Positions 48,879-55,860 of a stretch of DNA of 64,000 nucleotides are shown here, in pieces. This DNA comes from a virus: positions 80,423 through 144,422 of IMG/VR virus record IMGVR_UViG_3300036770_005052; one strand, 5' to 3'. A program made the translations under genes and the position numbers. Positions within the stretch are counted from its first letter, which is position 1. Each line of letters opens with the position of its first letter. The notes below the pieces were generated by a model, which saw nothing but the letters and a program-made list of their open reading frames with translations, was not told where the DNA came from and did not search any database.

Positions 48879-49235
48879 ATGGACTGCGAACCTTATCCTG
48901 ATGAAATGTTTGACGAGGCAGAACGTCGTGAGGCAGCAAACAGAGAACTTGCAAAAGAAGAATGGGAACGCAAAGAACGTAGTGATACTGTCCTGCGACG
49001 ATATAATGCTTTTTATAATGATGAAGTTTCTGGACTTCCTCACGGCACACCTGTAACAATGGAGCAACTTCAAGCAATCACACTGGATTGTGCTGTTGAT
49101 GCTCTTATGTGCGAAAACCTAAATGTGGAGTATAATGTGATTGCGATTGATGACATCAAGGATTTAATTGCCCGATTGTATCAACAAGGTAATGAGTATC
49201 TTGAAAGAGTTAGAAAACTTAAAGGAGAGGAATGA
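48879..49235 (+). CDS. Conserved hypothetical helical protein
   Basis: 118 residues. Charged helix (EAERREAANRELAKEEWERK), then VTMEQLQAITLDCAVDALMCE and IDDIKDLIARLYQQGNEYLERV. All-helical; may bind other proteins. First gene after cassette 12. Confidence 0.65.
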   Translation: MDCEPYPDEMFDEAERREAANRELAKEEWERKERSDTVLRRYNAFYNDEVSGLPHGTPVTMEQLQAITLDCAVDALMCENLNVEYNVIAIDDIKDLIARLYQQGNEYLERVRKLKGEE

Positions 49236-49438
49236 CTGAACTTACACAAGAACAACGACAAACAATTGAAGACGCACTTAATTCACTTCCAGAAGTAGTA
49301 AAAAAAGGAATGTTTTCTACTATGGAAGGTATTGAAGAACAACTTGCTCGTGGAGATAAGATTATCTTTTATATGAGACCACACGAAGTTCCTGGTGGTT
49401 TTTATATTGATAAAATGAAGGTTGGGGAAGATGACTGA
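49232..49438 (+). CDS. Small hypothetical protein
   Basis: 68 residues: TQEQRQTIEDALNSLPEVVK is helical, then a beta-hairpin (KIIFYMRPHEVPGGFYIDKM). ATGA-coupled to the previous gene. Confidence 0.6.
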   Translation: MTELTQEQRQTIEDALNSLPEVVKKGMFSTMEGIEEQLARGDKIIFYMRPHEVPGGFYIDKMKVGEDD

Positions 49439-49724
49439 TAAACCATTTTATCGGTTCTTTGCAATTGATTATTGTGCAACTGGTGAAGGTCGCTCTATTT
49501 GGTTAATGATCTGTCGTTATGACTTTGATGGAGAAAGAGATTATGAGTATGAAAGATTTGCAAACTTTGTTAATTATGATTATTATCTACGCGGATTTGA
49601 TGAATTTACAGAGCGAGAGTTTCTGGATAAGTATACGCGATTTATTCCTCACCTGATTGCCAATATGCTTCGGGATAGAACTATTGGCACTTGGCAAACT
49701 CATTTCCATTTTAATCTTAGTTAA
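49431..49724 (+). CDS. Hypothetical protein
   Basis: 97 residues from the ATG at 49431, with GGGGAAG before it. FYRFFAIDYCATGEGRSIWL, CRYDFDGERDYEYERFANF. Acidic, aromatic alpha/beta protein. Ends before cassette 13. Confidence 0.6.
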   Translation: MTDKPFYRFFAIDYCATGEGRSIWLMICRYDFDGERDYEYERFANFVNYDYYLRGFDEFTEREFLDKYTRFIPHLIANMLRDRTIGTWQTHFHFNLS

Positions 49725-49737
49725 TACACTTACCAAA

Positions 49738-49780
49738 CTGGCACAGGAGTGCTCCACAGACCCACAAAATACCCTATAAT
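49738..49780 (+). promoter_or_regulatory. Terminator/promoter cassette 13 (stem shortened)
   Basis: CTGGCACA is present. Only GGAG/CTCC (49746-49755) can pair. TCCACA (49753-49758), 16 bp, TATAAT (49775-49780) are intact. Probably promoter only. Confidence 0.65.
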
Positions 49781-49803
49781 ACACCCATAAACACCCAATT
49801 ACA

Positions 49804-50067
49804 ATGACTCACAACTTCTACAACAACATTATTGGAACTGATATTCTACATAGTATCACTGATGTTTATGAACTTTGTGATGAAGTGGAACGAATGACTT
49901 ATCGTGTAGAACTCCAAGCAGATAATGGTGGAGTTTATATTAAATCGGGTGAAAAGGGACACGAAGAAGGTTCTAAAAACATCACCGAAGATATGTCTAT
50001 TGGGAACAAACAACTTGCGATTGTTGTTGCAAAAAGGATTCTTGAACTTTACGGAGAACTAAAATGA
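49804..50067 (+). CDS. Hypothetical protein
   Basis: 87 residues: TDILHSITDVYELCDEVERM, YRVELQADNGGVYIKSG, then a helix AIVVAKRILELYGELK. Beta sheet plus C-terminal helix, loosely like family C. Confidence 0.6.
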   Translation: MTHNFYNNIIGTDILHSITDVYELCDEVERMTYRVELQADNGGVYIKSGEKGHEEGSKNITEDMSIGNKQLAIVVAKRILELYGELK

Positions 50068-50327
50068 AAATTCAATTCAAAGCTCATCAAACAACTGACC
50101 GAGAAGTAGAAATCACTCAAAAAGAACTCTTTCAAATCTTTGAGATGATGCGGGAACAGTTTGAGAATCACATTACCTATGCAAGATTCAATCATTCCTA
50201 TCCAGATCGTCTTGAGAAAACCATTGTAGATTTTTGCAATTCTCATTCAGTTGATGTAGAATACGACAAAGATCGTGTTGCGTTTTTTAGTGCAATTCTA
50301 GACAACCTCAAGAATCCTTATCAATGA
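50064..50327 (+). CDS. Hypothetical protein
   Basis: 87 residues: KIQFKAHQTTDREVEITQKE, LFQIFEMMREQFENH, then FFSAILDNLKNPYQ. Strand-helix-helix. Operon-internal. Confidence 0.6.
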   Translation: MKIQFKAHQTTDREVEITQKELFQIFEMMREQFENHITYARFNHSYPDRLEKTIVDFCNSHSVDVEYDKDRVAFFSAILDNLKNPYQ

Positions 50328-50524
50328 ACACAAGAGCACAAACAATCTGGAACGCATTTTGTGGAGAACTAATTGTAGAACCCACAGATGATATGAGAGA
50401 AGCACTTGCGACTGCTGTTCGTAAGATTGTGAATGAGTTTCAATACTATCACTTTGGTAATGGTGAGGATATGGTAGTTGATGCTAGAATGCTTTATGAA
50501 CTTGCTGACGAACTTGAAAAATGA
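50324..50524 (+). CDS. Paralogue family B member 4
   Basis: 66 residues: TRAQTIWNAFCGELIVEPTD, DMREALATAVRKIV, LYELADELEK. Closest to the 33567 gene, 16 kb away (shared DDM-EALA--R-I core). Confidence 0.7.
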   Translation: MNTRAQTIWNAFCGELIVEPTDDMREALATAVRKIVNEFQYYHFGNGEDMVVDARMLYELADELEK

Positions 50525-50703
50525 ACGATGAAAAGAACCCTGATGAGATTGTCGTCAGGGACATTGATATGATACACTTTGAGATGATGGATGATGGGTT
50601 CCTCTGGTGTGGAATCTATCATAAGAATGGTCAAGTGGATCATTTCAACATCACCGCAAAGAAAAACAAACTCTCTACACTCTGGATGCCTAATTGTGGA
50701 TAA
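50521..50703 (+). CDS. Small beta-rich protein
   Basis: 60 residues: IVVRDIDMIHFEMMDDGFLW, IYHKNGQVDHFNITAKK. Overlaps the next gene, which starts with GTG. Confidence 0.6.
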   Translation: MNDEKNPDEIVVRDIDMIHFEMMDDGFLWCGIYHKNGQVDHFNITAKKNKLSTLWMPNCG

Positions 50704-50917
50704 AAAAGAACTTTTTGAGATCGTAACCAAAATTATTGCATCTCCTCATACTGCCATCACAGAGCACGACAAACGCCGTGCTATTCAGGTATTTCTGGCA
50801 TTTGATGACTATCTGATTGATGTTGATGTTGCCGCAGGACGATGTGATGTTGGTGATGAGTATGACTTTTGTTCTTATGCTTCTGAACAACTTGACATCT
50901 TGGAGGGTAAAAAATGA
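50696..50917 (+). CDS. Small helical protein with GTG start
   Basis: 73 residues. The GTG at 50696 overlaps the previous stop; no ATG is close, and the open frame upstream is a shadow. KKELFEIVTKIIASPHTAIT, RRAIQVFLAFDDYLIDVDVA. Unknown. Confidence 0.55.
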   Translation: MDKKELFEIVTKIIASPHTAITEHDKRRAIQVFLAFDDYLIDVDVAAGRCDVGDEYDFCSYASEQLDILEGKK

Positions 50918-51141
50918 CACATGATGAATACTGGGGTATGAGTAAGTGGGAATGGTTCCGTGAGGGATTTTTCCATATTAGGTATATCCTAGATTGTTAT
51001 GAGACCGTTGAGCACTTTCCTGATGACTTTTGGGAGGCACTCTCTTGGGGTTGGTGTTGTGAATACATTTATCCTTATGATGATCCATATAATCCTTATC
51101 TTTCACCTGAACGCAAGTTGAGGTTGGGAAGATGGTCATAA
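50914..51141 (+). CDS. Hypothetical Trp/Tyr-rich protein
   Basis: 75 residues: MSKWEWFREGFFHIRYILDC, FWEALSWGWCCEYIYPYDD. Very aromatic. Similar in composition to the next gene, and the two overlap by 10 bp. Confidence 0.6.
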   Translation: MTHDEYWGMSKWEWFREGFFHIRYILDCYETVEHFPDDFWEALSWGWCCEYIYPYDDPYNPYLSPERKLRLGRWS

Positions 51142-51473
51142 ACAAGTGGATAATCGGATTTAAACCGATTAAATATACTCCGCTATGGTGGTGGTATCGC
51201 CTTATGAGTCATCAAGGCTTTCGCTTTGATGATTATCATGTATGGGGAGAGTTTTGGAGTTCTCTGAATGGCGGATGGTTGGATATGAACTATCAGTGGG
51301 AGTTTGAGAAGTTTTGGGGTAAGGGTGCAAAACCTGAACGCATTGTGTTGCCCGCAAAAGATTATGATGCCCTTGTAGAACGCTTGAATGAACCACCAGA
51401 TCCTAAAGTGGTTGAAAGACTTAAGCAGATAATGACAAAACCAGCACCTTGGGATGATGACAGAAAAATCTAA
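51132..51473 (+). CDS. Trp-rich protein with antitoxin-like C-terminus
   Basis: 113 residues. Residues 1-70 are rich in Trp and Tyr. Residues about 72-108 (RIVLPAKDYDALVERLNEPP, then P-VVERL--IM--PAPWDD) resemble the C-terminal part of DUF1778/TacA-type or related antitoxins (LPxxDYDxLVERLNxPPxP). The N-terminal part is not a usual DNA-binding domain. The antitoxin reading is tentative. Confidence 0.6.
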   Translation: MVINKWIIGFKPIKYTPLWWWYRLMSHQGFRFDDYHVWGEFWSSLNGGWLDMNYQWEFEKFWGKGAKPERIVLPAKDYDALVERLNEPPDPKVVERLKQIMTKPAPWDDDRKI

Positions 51474-51630
51474 AATCTTCTATGACATCTGGAAGTGTGC
51501 ATACCAAAGAAGAGCACTATATAAAGGAACTGCAAGAGAACACAGAGAGCACGAAACTGTGTGTATGTGTCTCAATATGAAAGATGTGAATTTCTATCAA
51601 TTTGATACGGAGAAACCGCGTTATGTTTAG
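51457..51630 (+). CDS. Small hypothetical protein
   Basis: 57 residues overlapping the previous gene by 17 bp. FYDIWKCAYQRRALYKGTAR, then HETVCMCLNM. Basic helix plus a CxC. Unknown. Confidence 0.55.
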   Translation: MTEKSKIFYDIWKCAYQRRALYKGTAREHREHETVCMCLNMKDVNFYQFDTEKPRYV

Positions 51631-52030
51631 CACATTAGTAAGAGGAACAGCGCCCAAAAAGAATAGAACCACCTTAAATTGGTGGGAATACTGGATTGGT
51701 CATTGTTGGATGACAGGATGGCAGAGTATTCGTGGAGCATTTCGTATCTGGACTGATCTGATGACATCTAACTATGAGAATTATGCTTTACTCAAAACAG
51801 TAGAAGATCCAGAACAAGAATGTTTAGAATGGTTTTGGGTGACACTTGGGGAAGATGAATGTTATCCAAAAGAGTTTCTTGAATATCTACTGCAAATGGT
51901 TGATGATATTGAAACTGGGAAAGAAAAACTCATTCCACTTGATGAAGATTTCTTCGACAGAATAAAAGAACTTACTGATGGAGTTGAAATTGATCTTAGT
52001 GAGGAATTAAAGAATGATGACAAAGTATGA
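51623..52030 (+). CDS. Hypothetical protein
   Basis: 135 residues from the ATG at 51623. A basic N-terminus (VRGTAPKKNRTTLNWWEYW) followed by WMTGWQSIRGAFRIW and an acidic helical C-terminal half (CYPKEFLEYLLQMVDDIETG). Unknown. Confidence 0.6.
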   Translation: MFSTLVRGTAPKKNRTTLNWWEYWIGHCWMTGWQSIRGAFRIWTDLMTSNYENYALLKTVEDPEQECLEWFWVTLGEDECYPKEFLEYLLQMVDDIETGKEKLIPLDEDFFDRIKELTDGVEIDLSEELKNDDKV

Positions 52031-52208
52031 TCGATTTTATGATGAACAACATTATGGCTGGGTTGTAGATAAACGCTACGACTGGATCAATATGCTTTCA
52101 AAAATGAGAGACAATAATCCTCAACGTTTTGAGGAATTTCAGTATTCAAACTCTACAATTTATTATCATTTGGAAAGAGTACAACAAGAGCAAAACATTT
52201 ACGACTAA
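52014..52208 (+). CDS. Small hypothetical protein
   Basis: 64 residues (a second ATG at 52017). YDEQHYGWVVDKRYDWINML, YYHLERVQQEQNIYD. Overlaps the previous gene by 17 bp. Confidence 0.55.
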   Translation: MMTKYDRFYDEQHYGWVVDKRYDWINMLSKMRDNNPQRFEEFQYSNSTIYYHLERVQQEQNIYD

Positions 52209-52369
52209 TGAATTTTACACCAGAACAATATAAACTTATCTTTACTGCTGTACGGCGTTATCAGTTTGAAAAAACAGTATTAAACAGCAAAGAATATTGG
52301 CAGTGTAACGAAGTACTTGACGAACTGTTTGATTCCGTGTATACTCAACGAGTAGAGCAACCAACATGA
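52208..52369 (+). CDS. Conserved small cyanophage-type protein
   Basis: 53 residues: NFTPEQYKLIFTAVRRYQFE, then a helix CNEVLDELFDSVYTQRVEQ. All-helical. The NFTPEQYKLI start is familiar from other cyanophages; role unknown. Confidence 0.65.
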   Translation: MNFTPEQYKLIFTAVRRYQFEKTVLNSKEYWQCNEVLDELFDSVYTQRVEQPT

Positions 52370-52563
52370 TTAAACCAGTTAAAGAAGAGTTTCCGCATTT
52401 TGGATTTCCCGTCAAAATTGTTCATAAAGACGGTAAAGATCTAAAAGATAAAAAAACTTGTTACTTCCAGTGTGAAGAACATGCTAAAAAATACCTAGAG
52501 CGTTCTAAACTGAAGAAAAAAGATTACACTATTTCATATAAAGGAGATGAAAGTGACGAATAA
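52366..52563 (+). CDS. Conserved small basic protein
   Basis: 65 residues: FGFPVKIVHKDGKDLKDKKT, CYFQCEEHAKKYLERSKLKK. Beta-hairpin and helix, lysine-rich. Overlaps the epimerase start by 17 bp. Confidence 0.6.
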   Translation: MIKPVKEEFPHFGFPVKIVHKDGKDLKDKKTCYFQCEEHAKKYLERSKLKKKDYTISYKGDESDE

Positions 52564-53575
52564 AGTTTTAATCACTGGTGGAGCTGGATTTATTGCCCAT
52601 CACTTAATTGGCAAAATTTTACAAACAACCGACTGGGAAATTGTTACACTTGATCGTCTTGATTATAGTGGAAACCTTAATCGTCTTCATGATTTAATGC
52701 TTTCTTTTGATACTGAAATACGTAAGAGAGTTAAGGTTGTCCATCACGATCTTAAGGCAGAACTTAATCCACTTGTTCGATCTGAAATTGGAAAAGTTGA
52801 TTATATTTTCCATCTTGCTGCAGGGTCTCATGTTGATCGTAGTATTGAATATCCAATGGAGTTTGTACTTGACAATGTGGTAGGAACTTGTAATATTCTT
52901 GAGTTTGCTAGATCGCATAATAATCTAAAAAGGTTTATTTACTTTAGTACCGATGAAGTATTTGGTCCTGCTCCTGATGGAATCAAATATAAGGAGAATG
53001 ATCGCTACAATTCAACCAATCCTTATAGTGCAACAAAAGCAGGTGGTGAAGAACTTGCCGTGGCATATGAGAATACGTATGGTTTGCCAGTCTATATTAC
53101 CCATACAATGAATGTTTTTGGTGAACGACAACATCCAGAGAAATACATTCCTATGTGTATTCGTAAAATTCGTGATGGTGAAACTGTAACTATTCATAGC
53201 GATTCTACACGAACTATTCCTGGTTCTCGGCATTATATTCATGCAGAAGATGTTGCAGATGCTATTCTATTTCTTGCAGACAAAAAGTACATTGAATCGA
53301 ACTATGGTGGTGCAAAGTGCCCCAAATTTAACATTGTAGGATCTGAAGAACTGAATAATCTTGAATTGGCACAAATTATCGCAGAAGCACAAGGAAAGGA
53401 ACTTAATTATGAATTAGTTGATTTTCACTCATCACGTCCTGGTCATGACTTGCGTTATGCACTGGATGGTAGTAAAATGAAAGAACTGGGATGGGAACCT
53501 GCCAAATCTGTACGGGAACGCATCGCAGAGGTAGTTAAATGGACTCTTGAAAACGAAAGGTGGATTACTTTATGA
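52547..53575 (+). CDS. NAD-dependent sugar epimerase/dehydratase (extended SDR)
   Basis: 342 residues with an AAAGGAG ribosome site. Rossmann motif TGGAGFIA (10-17), where Ala replaces the usual third Gly. Further motifs: Asp in LDRLDYSGN; AAGSHVDRSI; FSTDEVFG; YSATK (Tyr160, Lys164); DSTRTIPGSRHYIHAEDVADAI. It resembles dTDP-glucose 4,6-dehydratase-like enzymes (TDE instead of a plain S). It acts on nucleotide sugars, and with the cupin next door it suggests a small sugar-modification module. Exact substrate unknown. Probably a host-derived gene. Confidence 0.85.
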   Translation: MKVTNKVLITGGAGFIAHHLIGKILQTTDWEIVTLDRLDYSGNLNRLHDLMLSFDTEIRKRVKVVHHDLKAELNPLVRSEIGKVDYIFHLAAGSHVDRSIEYPMEFVLDNVVGTCNILEFARSHNNLKRFIYFSTDEVFGPAPDGIKYKENDRYNSTNPYSATKAGGEELAVAYENTYGLPVYITHTMNVFGERQHPEKYIPMCIRKIRDGETVTIHSDSTRTIPGSRHYIHAEDVADAILFLADKKYIESNYGGAKCPKFNIVGSEELNNLELAQIIAEAQGKELNYELVDFHSSRPGHDLRYALDGSKMKELGWEPAKSVRERIAEVVKWTLENERWITL

Positions 53576-53703
53576 CAACACGCACATTTGTTGATAAGAA
53601 TGAGAACTCTTGGGAATGGGAAGAAACTCCAGAAACCATTGAGGCGCTCAAGCAACTTCACGAAACTGTAAAGAAAGTGAATGAAAATCGTGCAAAGAAC
53701 TGA
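53572..53703 (+). CDS. Small linker protein
   Basis: 43 residues: TFVDKNENSWEWEETPETIE, then ALKQLHETVKKVNE. ATGA-coupled to the epimerase and overlapping the cupin by 23 bp. Real by context; function unknown. Confidence 0.5.
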   Translation: MTTRTFVDKNENSWEWEETPETIEALKQLHETVKKVNENRAKN

Positions 53704-54046
53704 AAGACCGTGGGGTTGGTTTGATCTTCATGAAGAGAGTGAAACTAATCCGTATAAGATTAAAACCATCTATATTGAACCTAATCTTCAATTTTCACTT
53801 CAAAGGCATGTCAATAGACAAGAATTTTGGGTAATTGTTGAGGGAGATGGTATTGTCACTACTTCAACATATCAGTGTGATGTGAGGAGGGGTGATTTTA
53901 TCCATGTTCGTAAGAATGAACTTCATAGACTAACTGCTGGTGAGTTTGGAGTTAGATTTGTTGAGGTTCAAGTTGGATCTATTTGTGATGAGGATGACAT
54001 TGTAAGATTTGAGGATGATTATGGAAGAAAAACGAATTTTAGTTGA
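53681..54046 (+). CDS. Cupin of mannose-6-phosphate isomerase type II family
   Basis: 121 residues. RPWGWFDL at the start, QFSLQRHVNRQEFWVIVEG (His and Glu metal ligands), RRGDFIHVRKNELHRL (second His), FVEVQVGSICDEDDIVR-EDDYGR at the end. This matches the C-terminal isomerase half of bifunctional ManC/AlgA enzymes, without the pyrophosphorylase. Likely role: mannose-phosphate or related sugar isomerisation, together with the epimerase. Confidence 0.8.
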   Translation: MKIVQRTERPWGWFDLHEESETNPYKIKTIYIEPNLQFSLQRHVNRQEFWVIVEGDGIVTTSTYQCDVRRGDFIHVRKNELHRLTAGEFGVRFVEVQVGSICDEDDIVRFEDDYGRKTNFS

Positions 54047-54236
54047 TGACTGCTTTTATGTTACTCAAAAGAAATATGGACTCTGGGACTCAACGGATCT
54101 TGAAGGAAATGGGTTGGTCACATCTCTCACTGAAGAGCAGTGTATATCAGCAACACGTTTTTATCTTAAAGGACGGCAGGAAGGTTTCCCTGAACCCGAA
54201 AAAGTTCATGAAGGTGTGGTAGGTGGAAAACTCTGA
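54021..54236 (+). CDS. Conserved cyanophage-type protein
   Basis: 71 residues from the ATG at 54021 (54015 also possible). RILVDDCFYVTQKKYGLWDS, GNGLVTSLTEEQCISATRFY, LKGRQEGFPEPEKV. Well-defined beta-beta-alpha pattern and typical of cyanophages. Function unknown. Confidence 0.7.
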   Translation: MEEKRILVDDCFYVTQKKYGLWDSTDLEGNGLVTSLTEEQCISATRFYLKGRQEGFPEPEKVHEGVVGGKL

Positions 54237-54390
54237 TTATCCATATCATGTGTTAGATCCTACAACTCCTTGGTATGAATGGTTATGTTATTGTGAAATT
54301 TGCCATCAATTAAATATTCGCGGACAACCAAACTGGAATCGTTTTATGAGATATAGAAATTATCTTAAAGAAGTTGGAGTTTTGCAATGA
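54223..54390 (+). CDS. Small Cys/His protein with GTG start
   Basis: 55 residues from the GTG at 54223, which directly follows an in-frame TAG. WYEWLCYCEICHQLNIRGQP contains CxCxxCH; then NRFMRYRNYLKEVG. A zinc site is possible. It fills the gap between two certain genes and ends in a 4-bp overlap. Confidence 0.55.
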   Translation: MENSDYPYHVLDPTTPWYEWLCYCEICHQLNIRGQPNWNRFMRYRNYLKEVGVLQ

Positions 54391-54629
54391 GAAAAATAAG
54401 GATATTGTTGTGGCAAATAGTTTCTGAACTTGAGCAAAAATTGTATCCTTATGAAAGGGAGGACAATAATGATTACTATTATACTGTCAAAAATGATGAA
54501 ACTGGTGAGTCCTACATGATCATCGAATGGATCAAATCATTTGATGAAAGAATACAAAGACTTCAAGATGAAATGATGTGGGTTATGAGTGAAATTGGGA
54601 GAATAAAAAATGATCAACAAGATTATTGA
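54387..54629 (+). CDS. Hypothetical protein
   Basis: 80 residues: RKIRILLWQIVSELEQKLYP, EDNNDYYYTVKNDETGESYM, then a coiled helix (SFDERIQRLQDEMMWVMSEI). Unknown. Confidence 0.6.
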   Translation: MRKIRILLWQIVSELEQKLYPYEREDNNDYYYTVKNDETGESYMIIEWIKSFDERIQRLQDEMMWVMSEIGRIKNDQQDY

Positions 54630-54843
54630 TTGGTTTTTTTCTCCATCTAAAAAACCAATAGTAGAAGATCATATCGATCTTTACACCAAACTTATAGAAT
54701 TGGAAAATCGTATCGAATCTATTGAGCAAGAAAATATTGAAACGACAAATTCAATATATGAAATTGCTAATAGTTTAGAAGCACGTATTGACATTCTTGC
54801 TTCAGAACCTTATAATCTTAATAAATTCTCTCTTGATAAGTAA
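54610..54843 (+). CDS. Coiled-coil protein
   Basis: 77 residues: LYTKLIELENRIESIEQENI and TTNSIYEIANSLEARIDIL form heptads. N-terminal WFFSPSKKP. Overlaps the previous gene by 20 bp. Confidence 0.6.
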   Translation: MINKIIDWFFSPSKKPIVEDHIDLYTKLIELENRIESIEQENIETTNSIYEIANSLEARIDILASEPYNLNKFSLDK

Positions 54844-55043
54844 TGTACGAAACTCTAACTGAATTTGAAAGAGCACTTGCTCGCTTTGGTGATAAGGTTG
54901 CTCTAATTGCTGGTCTTGAAATTAGTGATAAAATTTCACCAGAGGAAGCATATCAACAGATTAAAGATCTTTATAAAGAACTTAAAACTCTTCGTAAAGT
55001 TGAAAAGAAATCTTGGGAATCTGATATTCATGTTGATATGTGA
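54843..55043 (+). CDS. Small helical protein
   Basis: 66 residues: TEFERALARFGDKVALIAGL, SPEEAYQQIKDLYKELKTL. Compact all-helical. Start and stop bases are shared with both neighbours. Confidence 0.65.
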   Translation: MYETLTEFERALARFGDKVALIAGLEISDKISPEEAYQQIKDLYKELKTLRKVEKKSWESDIHVDM

Positions 55044-55201
55044 TGGAAGATACACTTAAAATATCAAAAAACGAAGACGGTTCATTTACAATGGACTGGG
55101 ACCCACAAGACCCAAGTTGGAAATGGCTTAATGAGTTGACAAGCAAAGAGATCCAGGTTATTATGGAACAAGCAATCAAGGACTTTACCAATGGACTTTG
55201 A
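55043..55201 (+). CDS. Conserved small cyanophage protein
   Basis: 52 residues: LKISKNEDGSFTMDWDPQDP, then WKWLNELTSKEIQVIMEQAI. The GSFTMDWDPQDPxWxWLN pattern recurs in marine cyanophages. Function unknown. Confidence 0.7.
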   Translation: MEDTLKISKNEDGSFTMDWDPQDPSWKWLNELTSKEIQVIMEQAIKDFTNGL

Positions 55202-55859
55202 CTACAAAAAGTATTCACTTGAAAAACTTGAAACTTGGGTAGAAGATACTTTAAATTCTACAGAAGCATCCCCACAAGAAATTTATGACTGCATTCGTAA
55301 AGTAGTCGAAGACAATTATTACTGCTACAAAAATAGTACTTCTCGTTGTTATGAACTCCTTGCATTATTAAATGGTAATGGTAAGGGTCATATTCCAGCA
55401 TATGATGAATATCTTGAGAAGAAAGAAAATCTTGTATGTGATAAAGATAGTCCATCAGAAGAATGCCAAAAGTCTTGGACTTCCTTCTGGGAAGAGCATT
55501 ATTACCCAGAAGAAGTAAAGGATGATGGTATGCGTCCTTGGGGTCATAGTGATTTAGAGTATGGTATTGCTAATCAAAAGAAGGATAAAGTAAAAAAGTG
55601 GATTCTTCCTGTAGAAGTGGATGGTCCAAGTGGTGAATACTTTATTACTTTCCCCGATGATTTGTTGGAAGCATCAGACCTTAAAGAGGGTGATCAAGTT
55701 AAGTGGATTGATCAAAGTGATGGTTCTTATTTGTTGAAAAAAGTACAAGATGCATCTTGGGTGAGGGGTAATGAACTTGCAAAAGTTAAAACCTATCAGG
55801 AAATGATTGATGATGGTTGGGTTATTACTGATGATGGTTTTTGGATTAAGGAGAATTGA
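55191..55859 (+). CDS. Protein with AbrB/SpoVT-like C-terminal domain
   Basis: 222 residues. Residues 1-100 are helical and Cys-containing (YDCIRKVVEDNYYCYKNSTS). Residues about 138-186 fit an AbrB-type swapped-hairpin (WILPVEVDGPSGEYFITFPD, DLLEASDLKEGDQVKWI). AbrB domains bind DNA in transition-state regulators and antitoxins; here it may be a regulator or a converted structural module. The tail WVITDDGFWIKEN is separate. Confidence 0.65.
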   Translation: MDFDYKKYSLEKLETWVEDTLNSTEASPQEIYDCIRKVVEDNYYCYKNSTSRCYELLALLNGNGKGHIPAYDEYLEKKENLVCDKDSPSEECQKSWTSFWEEHYYPEEVKDDGMRPWGHSDLEYGIANQKKDKVKKWILPVEVDGPSGEYFITFPDDLLEASDLKEGDQVKWIDQSDGSYLLKKVQDASWVRGNELAKVKTYQEMIDDGWVITDDGFWIKEN

Positions 55860-55860
55860 A

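Noticed and set aside
54009-54020. TTG or first ATG start for the 54021 gene
   Set aside because: Longer overlap with the cupin gene and no better ribosome site; the ATG at 54021 is simpler, though 54015 cannot be excluded.
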